Below the pieces are notes generated by a model, which had not been told where the DNA came from, searched no databases, and was given only the letters and a program-made list of their open reading frames with translations. DNA of 6,034 nt from Verrucomicrobiales bacterium (lineage in GTDB: Bacteria; Verrucomicrobiota; Verrucomicrobiae; Limisphaerales; UBA9464): contig SXXZ01000037.1 in the NCBI GenBank assembly GCA_005789375.1, positions 1 through 6,034 on the forward strand, written 5' to 3'. Below are positions 1 through 6,034 of this stretch, piece after piece; positions within the stretch are counted from its first letter, which is position 1; each line of letters starts with the position of its first letter. Made by a program: the position numbers and the translations under genes.

Positions 1-97
1 GACCGACAACTTGTTTTCGCGGCACCTCCGACCACTCTTCCTCGACTGAACAATTTCCCACCGTTTTTCTAAAGATCACCCGAGCCTCTTTTCCAAA

Positions 98-160
98 ATG
101 AAACCCTCCCTGGCTTTGCTCGCCGCGGCCGTGCTGGCCGCCGCAAACCTCCATGGTGCC
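98..160 (+). other. Signal peptide coding segment of the PVC-type heme protein
   Basis: The first 21 residues have the usual Sec pattern: a Lys at position 2, an uninterrupted Ala/Leu/Val core at about 5-16, then a short polar stretch (NLHGAD) before the charged mature sequence. The exact cleavage site is uncertain; it probably lies between residues 16 and 21. There is no twin-arginine motif. Export is also expected because a c-type heme is attached outside the cytoplasmic membrane. There is no lipobox cysteine and no other obvious transmembrane segment, so the protein may be soluble despite the family name 'membrane-bound dehydrogenase'. Confidence 0.75.
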
Positions 161-3100
161 GACGTCGACAAGCGTGCCCACGCGCCCACCGCTTTGCCGG
201 TCACCGCGACCTCAGCCCGTTCGCAGGCGCTAGCCAAACCGGCGGCCGGCGAGCGCATCGTCTTCATCGGCAACGGACTGGCTGAGCGCGACGTGTACTT
301 CAGCCGCCTGGAGACCGAACTGCACCTGCGCTATCCCGAACTTAACCTCATCGTACGCAACATGGGCCGGCCCGGTGACACCGCGGGATTCCGCCCGCAC
401 CCAGGCCGCGTTTCGCAATGGGCCTTTCCCGGCGCGGAGAAATTCCATCCCGACCTAAATTCGCATTTCGGCCGTGGATTCTATCCCACACCCGACCAAT
501 GGCTCACGCATTTGCAGGCCGACACGGTCATCGGCTTCTTCGGGTACAACGAGTCGTTCGACGGCCCGGAAAAGGTCGGTAACTTCGAGGCCGAACTCGA
601 CGCCTGGGTCACCCACACGCTCTCCAAAGCCTACACTGGCGCGGCCGCGCCTCGATTGGTGCTCGTGTCGCCCATCGCCTTCGAAAACCTGTCGGCCAAA
701 CGCGATCTGCCGGACGGCAAGCAGGAGAACGCCAACCTGGCCCTGTATTCCAAGGCCATGGCCTCGGTGGCCCAGCGGCGCGGACTCACCTTCGTGGACC
801 TCTTCTCGGCCACACAGGCCCGCCTGAAAAAGAAGTCCTTGGCCCCGCTCACCATCAATGGGTTCGCGCCCACCGAGTCGGGTTATCAAGAACTGGCCGT
901 GCTGCTCGCCGACGCCACCTTTGGCCGTCAGCCCAAGGCCTCGAAGGCCGACCCCGAACTCGTCCATAAGGCGGTGCTCGACAAGGACTTCTTCTGGAAC
1001 AACGACTACAATCTGGTCAACGGCGTGCACACGCACGGCCAGCGCTACGATCCCTTCGGCCCGCAGAATTATCCGGCGGAAATCCTCAAGACCCGCGAGA
1101 TGATGACCCTGCGCGACCAGGTCGTTCATGCGATCGCCGCCGGCCAGCGCAAGGATCTGGCCGTGGACGACTCCAAGACCCGCTCCCTGCCCGAGGTGCC
1201 CACCAACTTCAAGCGACCGGTGGACTACCTCGATGGCGAGAAGGCTATCGAGAAGATGACCGTAATGCCCGGCTACAAGGTCGAGCTCTTCGCCTCCGAG
1301 AAGGAGTTCCCTGATCTCAAGAACCCGGTGCAAATGTCCTTCGACAACCAAGGCCGCCTCTGGGTCGCGGTGATGCCCAGCTACCCGCATTACCGACCGG
1401 GTGATGCCCGGCCTGATGACAAGCTCATCATCCTCGAAGACACCAATCACGACGGAAAGGCCGACAAGCAGACGATCTTCGCTCGAAACCTTCACCTGCC
1501 CATTGGCTTCGAGCTGGCCCCCGAGGGAGTTTATCTTTCGCAGGAGCCCAACCTCTGCCTGCTGGTCGACTCCAATCACGACGACAAGTCGGACCGGCTG
1601 GAGATCCTCATGCACGGCTTCGACACGCATGACACCCACCACGCGATTTCGGCCTACAGCGCCGACGCCTCAGGCGCGTTCTACCTGCTCGAAGGCCGCT
1701 TCCTGCACAGCCAGGTCGAGACGCCCTACGGTCCGCAGCGCGTGAACGACGGTGGGGCCTGGCGCTTCGATCCGAAGAATTTCCGCCTGGAGCGCACCAT
1801 CCAGAGCGACGTGAACAACCCCTGGGGTATCGCCTTCGACGACTGGGAGCAGTGCGTGCTGTCCGATGCCTCCAGCGGCGAGAATTACTGGGCTCTGCCC
1901 ATCTCGGCCAAAATGCCTTACGGCGTGGAAATCCAACGCGCGGGCGAGTATGTGCCCAAGCGGTCTCGGCCGACCTCGGGCTCGGAGTTCGTCTCCTCGC
2001 GGCATTTCCCTGAAGATCGCCAAGGTCAGTTCATGACCTGCAACAGCATTGGGTTCTTGGGTCTGAACTTCAGCGCGGTGCGCGAAGACGGATCCGGGTT
2101 CACCGGCTCCCTGGCCGGCGACCTCATCAGCTCCAGCGATCCGAACTTCCGCCCGGTGGACCTCGAGTTTGCCCCGGATGGCTCGCTGTATTTCCTCGAC
2201 TGGCACAACGCCCTCATTGGGCACATGCAGCACAACGCCCGCGATCCGAAGCGCGACCACGACCATGGTCGCATTTACCGGGTGACCTACCCGTCGCGCC
2301 CGCTGGTGACGCCGTCGAAAGTGGCCGGTGCCCGCCTGCCGGAGCTGCTCGAGAACTTGAAGTCGCCCGAGTACCGCACCCGCTACCGGACGCGTCGTGA
2401 GTTGCGCGGTCGTCCGGCCTCGCAAGTCATCCCGGCCGTGAAGGCTTGGGCCACGAAGCTCGACCGCAAGGATCCCCTCTACGACCGCCACTTGTGCGAA
2501 GCCCTGTGGGCCACCTGGGCCCAGAACAAGCCCGACGCCAGCCTGCTGCGCGCCGCCCTCAATGCCCGTTCTCATCAGGCCCGGGCGGCCGCGGCCCACG
2601 TGCTGCGCTACACGGCCCACCAAATCCCCGGGGCGCAGGACTTGTTCCGCCAGGCTGTGAACGATACGCACGGCCGCGTCCGGCTCGAAGCCATCGTAGG
2701 CGCCTCGTGGCTGCCCGGTGATCAAGGAGCCCGCATCGTGCTGGAAGGCCTGCGCCAACCGCTCGACAAGTGGATGAGCCCGGTGACCCGGCAAATCCTC
2801 GAGAACACCTTCAAGCAATCGGTGGCCACGCTGGCTAAGGCCGAACCCAACGCCTTCGCCGACAATCCCAATGCCAAGGCCTACTTGGCTGGAAACTTCA
2901 AAATCGGTGCGGCCCCGCCCTCGGCCGATCAACTGGTCTATGGACCGACCCGCACGCTGAACGCCGTTGAGAAGAAACAGTATGCCCTCGGCAAGGAGGT
3001 CTTCCACCGCGACGCCCACTGCGCCACCTGCCATCAATCCAATGGAGCAGGCGTGGCCGGCATTTACCCGCCGCTGAACGTGGCGAACAATCCCTGGCTG

Positions 3101-3439
3101 GCCGAAGACGAGCGCCTCATCAAGGTGGTGCTCAAGGGTCTTTGGGGTCCGCTGGAGCTGGGTGGCCAGCGCTTCGGCCCGAAGAACGGCGTGCCCCCGA
3201 TGCTCGGCTTAGGCGGCATGATCACCGATGAAGAAGCCGCCGGCGTCATCAGTTATGTCCGCCAGTCCTTCGGCAACAACTTGCCGCCGGTCAGCGCTGA
3301 GCAGGTGGCCAAAGTCCGCGCCAAAACCGAGAAGCGTTCGGACTTCTACATGGTCGAGGAAATCCTCAAGGAACACCCGATCCCGGGATGGGAAAAATGG
3401 GGCAAGATGGCCCGGCCTGCCGGTGACATCTACGAGTAA
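98..3439 (+). CDS. Secreted PVC-type heme-binding protein: SGNH-like domain, GSDH-like beta-propeller, HEAT-like helices, cytochrome c
   Basis: This 1113-residue protein is probably an exported oxidoreductase that passes electrons to its own c-type heme; its substrate is unknown. Residues 1 to about 21 form a signal peptide (MK, then an Ala/Leu-rich core). Residues 50-275 resemble an SGNH hydrolase, with block II N88-x-G90 and block III G149-x-N151-E152 but no nucleophile serine in block I (GNGLAER, 58-64). Residues 388-731 match the glucose/sorbosone-dehydrogenase-like propeller of the 'putative membrane-bound dehydrogenase' family. They include two acidic Ca-loop-like motifs (448-456, 491-499), an H-rich DTHDTHH (509-515) and the family signature starting DWHNALIGHMQ (701-711). 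Residues 747-905 look like HEAT-type helical repeats. Residues 954-1062 are a cytochrome c with CATCH at 975-979 and a likely distal Met at 1035. The start is firm: an in-frame TGA lies at 47-49 and ATG 98 is the first start codon after it. No Shine-Dalgarno sequence is visible. It is probably the first gene of a three-gene operon. The family is sure; the function is not. Confidence 0.93.
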   Translation: MKPSLALLAAAVLAAANLHGADVDKRAHAPTALPVTATSARSQALAKPAAGERIVFIGNGLAERDVYFSRLETELHLRYPELNLIVRNMGRPGDTAGFRPHPGRVSQWAFPGAEKFHPDLNSHFGRGFYPTPDQWLTHLQADTVIGFFGYNESFDGPEKVGNFEAELDAWVTHTLSKAYTGAAAPRLVLVSPIAFENLSAKRDLPDGKQENANLALYSKAMASVAQRRGLTFVDLFSATQARLKKKSLAPLTINGFAPTESGYQELAVLLADATFGRQPKASKADPELVHKAVLDKDFFWNNDYNLVNGVHTHGQRYDPFGPQNYPAEILKTREMMTLRDQVVHAIAAGQRKDLAVDDSKTRSLPEVPTNFKRPVDYLDGEKAIEKMTVMPGYKVELFASEKEFPDLKNPVQMSFDNQGRLWVAVMPSYPHYRPGDARPDDKLIILEDTNHDGKADKQTIFARNLHLPIGFELAPEGVYLSQEPNLCLLVDSNHDDKSDRLEILMHGFDTHDTHHAISAYSADASGAFYLLEGRFLHSQVETPYGPQRVNDGGAWRFDPKNFRLERTIQSDVNNPWGIAFDDWEQCVLSDASSGENYWALPISAKMPYGVEIQRAGEYVPKRSRPTSGSEFVSSRHFPEDRQGQFMTCNSIGFLGLNFSAVREDGSGFTGSLAGDLISSSDPNFRPVDLEFAPDGSLYFLDWHNALIGHMQHNARDPKRDHDHGRIYRVTYPSRPLVTPSKVAGARLPELLENLKSPEYRTRYRTRRELRGRPASQVIPAVKAWATKLDRKDPLYDRHLCEALWATWAQNKPDASLLRAALNARSHQARAAAAHVLRYTAHQIPGAQDLFRQAVNDTHGRVRLEAIVGASWLPGDQGARIVLEGLRQPLDKWMSPVTRQILENTFKQSVATLAKAEPNAFADNPNAKAYLAGNFKIGAAPPSADQLVYGPTRTLNAVEKKQYALGKEVFHRDAHCATCHQSNGAGVAGIYPPLNVANNPWLAEDERLIKVVLKGLWGPLELGGQRFGPKNGVPPMLGLGGMITDEEAAGVISYVRQSFGNNLPPVSAEQVAKVRAKTEKRSDFYMVEEILKEHPIPGWEKWGKMARPAGDIYE
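3020..3034 (+). other. Heme c attachment motif CATCH (residues 975-979)
   Basis: The codons read Cys-Ala-Thr-Cys-His, a canonical CxxCH motif. The two cysteines would bind heme c covalently and His979 would be the proximal iron ligand. It sits in a C-terminal class I-like cytochrome c domain (about 954-1062). The helix ending TDEEAAGVISYVRQSF is the typical last cytochrome c helix. Met1035, in VPPMLGL, is the best candidate for the distal ligand, and Met1041 is an alternative. Only one CxxCH is present in the protein, so it should be a mono-heme protein. Confidence 0.9.
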
Positions 3440-3477
3440 CTCTCGGATCTCGGCGGTCTGAAACTCCCATCACCCCC

Positions 3478-4410
3478 ATGCAAACCCGACCCCTCGGAAC
3501 CACCGGACTGTCGTTGCCAGTCCTGGGATTTGGCGCCAGTTCGCTGGGCCAGGAATTCCGCAACGTCACCGTCGAGGAGGCCCTGCGCAGCGTGCGCGTG
3601 GCCCTCGACTGCGGCCTGAGCCTCATCGACACCTCGCCCTTCTACGGGCGGGGCATGAGCGAGGTCCTGCTCGGTGTCGCGCTCAAGGGCGTGCCTCGCG
3701 AGCAATACACGCTGTGCACCAAGCTGGGTCGCTACGATCTCCAGCACTTTGATTTCTCGGCGCGCCGGGTGGCCGAGTCCATCGACGTGTCCTTGCATCG
3801 CTTGGGCACCGACCACCTCGACATCGTGCTCTGCCACGACATCGAGTTCGTCCCCATGCAACAAATCGTGGACGAGACGCTGCCGGCCCTCCGCAAGGCT
3901 GTGGCTGCCGGAAAGGTTCGCTTCGTGGGCTTCAGCGGCTATCCGCAGAAGATCTTCCGCGTCATCGCCGATCAAGCTCCGGTGGACTGCGTGCTCAGCT
4001 ACAACCAATACACGCTCCAGAACACCCGCTTCGCCGAAGAGACGGTGCCCTACCTGAAGGACCGCGGGATCGGTGCGATGAATGCCGGACCCTTCAGCGC
4101 ACGCCTGCTCACTAACGCTCCCTTGCCCGCCTGGCTCAAGGAGCCCGAGTCCGTGAAGGCGGCCGCCCGTGCCGCGGCCGCGCTCTGCGCCCAACGTGGC
4201 ACTGACATCGCCAAGCTGGCGCTGCAGTTTTCCTGCGCGCATCCCGACATCGCCACCACGATCGCGGGCAGCGCCAACCCGGAGAACATCCGCAACTGGG
4301 CGCGCTGGATTGAAGAGCCCATCGACACGGGGCTGCTGGAGGAGGTTCAGGCGATTTTCCGGCCCGTCCACAACCTCGGGCATGCCGAGGGTTTGCCCGA
4401 GAACAACTAA
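3478..4410 (+). CDS. Aldo/keto reductase, L-galactose dehydrogenase-like
   Basis: This 310-residue cytoplasmic enzyme has the normal length of a single-domain (beta/alpha)8 aldo/keto reductase and no signal peptide. The catalytic tetrad is intact: Asp51 and Tyr56 in IDTSPFYG, Lys82 in CTKLGRY, and His120 in CHDIEF. The C-terminal cofactor segment IAGSANPENIRNW (262-274) is the usual NAD(P)-binding element. Several stretches recall plant L-galactose dehydrogenase closely: GFGASSLG (17-24), DTSPFYG, the segment from LGRYDLQHFDFSARRV through HDIEF, and the C-terminal pattern PVHNL..EGL. That family oxidises the C1 hydroxyl of L-galactose, and relatives act on L-fucose and other aldoses, giving aldonolactones. 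The substrate here is inferred from similarity only. The gene lies 38 bases after the heme protein and 60 before the Gfo/Idh/MocA gene, which suggests co-transcription. The start at ATG 3478 puts the RPLGTTGL strand at the N-terminus, as expected. No Shine-Dalgarno sequence is visible. Membership of the superfamily is certain; the L-galactose assignment is moderate. Confidence 0.93.
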   Translation: MQTRPLGTTGLSLPVLGFGASSLGQEFRNVTVEEALRSVRVALDCGLSLIDTSPFYGRGMSEVLLGVALKGVPREQYTLCTKLGRYDLQHFDFSARRVAESIDVSLHRLGTDHLDIVLCHDIEFVPMQQIVDETLPALRKAVAAGKVRFVGFSGYPQKIFRVIADQAPVDCVLSYNQYTLQNTRFAEETVPYLKDRGIGAMNAGPFSARLLTNAPLPAWLKEPESVKAAARAAAALCAQRGTDIAKLALQFSCAHPDIATTIAGSANPENIRNWARWIEEPIDTGLLEEVQAIFRPVHNLGHAEGLPENN

Positions 4411-4470
4411 AGCCAGCGCGATCCCACCGAGAACCCACCTCGAACAACTCCACCACGGACAACGAGCAGC

Positions 4471-5625
4471 ATGAAATCCCTCCGTCTTGGCCTGATCGGC
4501 CTCGGCAATATCGGTCGCCACCACGCCACCTACTTGCTGGCTGGCAAGGTGCCCCGCTGCGAACTGGTGGCGGTGTGTTCGACGACTCCGGCCAAGGTGG
4601 AGGCCTACCGTCCGCTGGCTCCCTGGACCGACGCCCGCGCGCTCGTCGCCTCGGGCACGGTCGATGCCGTCTTGGTGGCCACGCCGCACTACCAGCACAC
4701 CGACCTCGGCATCGCCGCCCTCGACGCCGGCGTTCACCTCATGGTCGAGAAGCCTATTTCTGCCCACAAGGCCGACGCCCTCAAGCTGATCGCCGCCCAT
4801 GAGCGGAACCCGAAGACGGTGTTTGGCGGAATGTTCCAACTGCGCGTCGAACCCCGATACCAGAAGCTGCGGTACCTCATCGAATCGGGCGAGTTGGGAC
4901 GGATCGTCCGGGTGAACTGGATCAACACCGACTGGTACCGAACCGACGCGTATTACGCGAGCGGTGGCTGGCGGGCCACCTGGGCCGGCGAGGGCGGCGG
5001 TGTGCTCCTCAACCAATGCCTCCACAACCTCGACATCCTCGCCTGGCTGCTGGGGATGCCCTCGTCGCTGCGGGCTCATGTCACCCTCGGTCGCGATCAC
5101 TCCATCGAGGTGGAAGACAACGTCACGGCCTACCTCGAATATCCCTCAGGTGCCACCGGCGTGTTCGTGGCCAGCACCGGCGAGTCACCTGGCACCAATC
5201 GGCTCGAACTCACCGGCACCCGCGGACGGGCCGTGATGGAAGACGGCAAACTGCGCTTCATCCGCAATCTCAGCGACATGACCGAGTTCAGCCGCACGTC
5301 GCAATCCGGCTTCGCCAAACCGGAGTCGTGGAACGTGGAAATTCCGTTCGAGAACGCCGATCAGCCGCATGCCCAAGTCATGACCAATTTCACCGAGGCA
5401 ATTCTCGATGGAAAACCGCTCATCGCTCCCGGGCCCGACGGACTGGCCTCGGTAGAGCTGGCCAATGCCATGCTGTATTCAGGCCTGACGAGCCAGACGG
5501 TGACTCTGCCCCTCGATGCCGAGGCCTATGCTCTGAAACTTCAGGAACTCATCGCCGGATCGCGCTTCGTGAAGAAAATCGTGGCTGGTGACGCATCAGA
5601 TTTCGCGGCCTCATTTCGACGGTAA
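4471..5625 (+). CDS. Gfo/Idh/MocA family NAD(P)-dependent oxidoreductase
   Basis: This 384-residue protein has the usual length and two-domain layout of the family. The N-terminal Rossmann fold (1 to about 120) opens with IGLGNIG (9-15), the dinucleotide-binding glycine motif, and ends with the EKP motif (93-95), whose Lys94 is normally catalytic. The C-terminal alpha/beta domain (about 125-345) carries WRATWAGEGGG followed by the conserved helix NQCLHNLD (181-188), in which His185 is the expected active-site histidine. Members oxidise or reduce sugars, inositols and their derivatives; the substrate cannot be read from the sequence. There is no Tat or Sec signal, unlike many secreted PVC members of the family, so it should be cytoplasmic. 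It is the last gene of the likely operon, 60 bases after the aldo/keto reductase and in the same reading frame, separated by TAA 4408-4410. The ATG at 4471 is supported because the Rossmann strand begins at residue 4. Only a weak GAG-type ribosome site precedes it. Confidence 0.94.
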   Translation: MKSLRLGLIGLGNIGRHHATYLLAGKVPRCELVAVCSTTPAKVEAYRPLAPWTDARALVASGTVDAVLVATPHYQHTDLGIAALDAGVHLMVEKPISAHKADALKLIAAHERNPKTVFGGMFQLRVEPRYQKLRYLIESGELGRIVRVNWINTDWYRTDAYYASGGWRATWAGEGGGVLLNQCLHNLDILAWLLGMPSSLRAHVTLGRDHSIEVEDNVTAYLEYPSGATGVFVASTGESPGTNRLELTGTRGRAVMEDGKLRFIRNLSDMTEFSRTSQSGFAKPESWNVEIPFENADQPHAQVMTNFTEAILDGKPLIAPGPDGLASVELANAMLYSGLTSQTVTLPLDAEAYALKLQELIAGSRFVKKIVAGDASDFAASFRR

Positions 5626-5646
5626 CAAAGGCGGCAACGGTCGCCC
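5624..5646 (-). terminator. Weak candidate intrinsic terminator for the prepilin peptidase gene
   Basis: On the - strand a GC-rich inverted repeat (GGCG at 5645-5642 pairing with CGCC at 5633-5630) is followed at once by TTTGTT (5629-5624). It begins about 15 bases after the peptidase stop codon. The stem is short (four strong pairs, then an A-C mismatch) and the T run is broken by a G, so the call is tentative. The element overlaps the TAA stop codon of the convergent Gfo/Idh/MocA gene. In the + direction the stem is better (six pairs with one G-U) but no T run follows, so a + strand terminator is not supported. Confidence 0.3.
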
Positions 5647-5659
5647 GGGCGGGCCCACT

Positions 5660-6034
5660 TCAGCGCACGCCAAAGAGGCGTTCCCACAAGGCCGACCCAC
5701 CGAAAACCCACCCCGTGGCAGCGACGGCAATATAAGGCCCGTAAGGCAAGCGTCCTGACAAGTGCTGACGGCCCAGGGCAATCAACCCGAGGCCGACGAC
5801 CGCCCCGAGGACCGAGCTGAACATCAGGCTAAACAAGGTGGCCTTCCATCCGAGAAACGCTCCGATGGCAGCCATGAATTTAACGTCGCCCAAACCCATC
5901 GCTTCGCGCGGCAGCGTCAGCGATTCGACCTCGGCTGCGAGGTAGGGTTCGGACTCCGGATCCAATACCTCATCGCCGATACGCAGGGCCTTGGGCGAGA
6001 GGCGCATTTCGCCCGACACATAGCAGCGGTCGGC
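5660..6034 (-). CDS. Type IV prepilin peptidase (A24 family, PilD/GspO-like), C-terminal part; 5' end outside the window
   Basis: A reading frame enters from the right edge and ends at TGA (5662-5660), giving 124 visible residues. The frame stays open to base 6034, so the GTG near 6019 should not be taken as the start. The protein is an inner-membrane aspartic protease that cleaves prepilin leader peptides and usually N-methylates the new N-terminus, for type IV pili or type II secretion. The evidence is the hallmark MGLGDVKFMAAIGAFLGW, whose Asp (codon 5887-5885) is the second catalytic aspartate. It is followed by a long hydrophobic segment and then LPYGPYIAVAATGWVFGG, a typical last transmembrane region. 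The first catalytic Asp and any Cys-rich N-terminal domain lie outside the window. Before the GDVK motif is a hydrophilic stretch of about 40 residues (VSGEMRLSPKALRIGDEV and onward), longer than in minimal members of the family. It converges on the operon across 34 bases. The family call is strong; pilus versus secretion use is undecided. Confidence 0.9.
   Translation of the reverse strand, partial: ADRCYVSGEMRLSPKALRIGDEVLDPESEPYLAAEVESLTLPREAMGLGDVKFMAAIGAFLGWKATLFSLMFSSVLGAVVGLGLIALGRQHLSGRLPYGPYIAVAATGWVFGGSALWERLFGVR

Noticed and set aside
2..49. Possible tail of an upstream gene ending at TGA 47-49
   Set aside because: The 15 visible residues before the stop (TDNLFSRHLRPLFLD) match nothing recognisable and a short open stretch is expected by chance. 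It cannot be decided without sequence to the left.
11..54. Possible promoter, with TTGTTT at 11-16 and AACAAT at 49-54
   Set aside because: The spacing is 32 bases, far from the normal 16-18, and the -10 match is poor. No other convincing sigma-70 pair lies before ATG 98.
455..3037. Long open frames on the - strand antisense to the heme protein (about 395 and 455 residues)
   Set aside because: The translations have no recognisable domains and are rich in Val, Gly, Leu, His and Arg. They fit antisense shadows of GC-rich coding DNA; the + strand frame has clear domains throughout.
4411..4470. The 60-base gap between the aldo/keto reductase and the Gfo/Idh/MocA gene, checked for a terminator, small gene or regulatory hairpin
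   Set aside because: It contains no convincing inverted repeat, T run or protein-like reading frame; it looks like a plain intercistronic spacer.
3430..5100. A 556-residue open frame on the - strand spanning the aldo/keto reductase, the gap and the start of the Gfo/Idh/MocA gene
   Set aside because: Both + strand genes share one reading frame, so the same antisense frame stays open across both. The translated sequence shows no domain and ends inside unrelated coding sequence, so it is an artefact of composition.
5660..6019. Treating the GTG at 6019 as the true start of the prepilin peptidase
   Set aside because: The frame remains open to the window edge (residues ADRCY precede it), and the first catalytic Asp and most membrane segments would be missing. 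The gene is cut by the window, not short.

Overview
The window looks like GC-rich chromosomal DNA from the PVC superphylum, most likely Verrucomicrobiota. The main reason is the first gene. It encodes a very large secreted protein that joins an SGNH-like N-terminal domain, a glucose/sorbosone-dehydrogenase-like beta-propeller, HEAT-like helices and a C-terminal cytochrome c. That architecture is characteristic of Planctomycetes and Verrucomicrobia ('PVC-type heme-binding CxxCH protein'). The phylum call rests on recalled family knowledge and no search was run. No rRNA, tRNA, CRISPR array, insertion sequence or long repeat was seen.

Layout. Bases 1-97 are a short leader with no recognisable promoter or ribosome binding site. 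Three genes then run head to tail on the + strand. The PVC-type propeller/cytochrome c protein is at 98-3439. An aldo/keto reductase resembling plant L-galactose dehydrogenase is at 3478-4410. A Gfo/Idh/MocA-family NAD(P)-dependent oxidoreductase is at 4471-5625. The gaps are 38 and 60 bases, with no terminator-like hairpin in either, so a single operon is likely. From the right edge a fourth gene reads inward on the - strand (5660-6034, 5' end outside the window). It is the C-terminal half of a type IV prepilin peptidase. It converges on the operon across a 34-base gap that holds a weak terminator candidate for the - strand.

How the genes may work together (inference). The three + strand genes all encode oxidoreductases or redox proteins, but they act in different compartments. 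The first has a signal peptide and one c-type heme site, so it should act outside the cytoplasmic membrane and pass electrons to a respiratory chain. The other two have no signal peptide and are nucleotide-cofactor enzymes of the cytoplasm. A reasonable reading is a carbohydrate or polyol oxidation cassette with an outer heme-linked step and inner NAD(P)-linked steps. The aldo/keto reductase points towards L-galactose, L-fucose or related sugars. The substrate is not shown by the sequence. The prepilin peptidase belongs to type IV pilus or type II secretion biogenesis and is probably unrelated to the operon.
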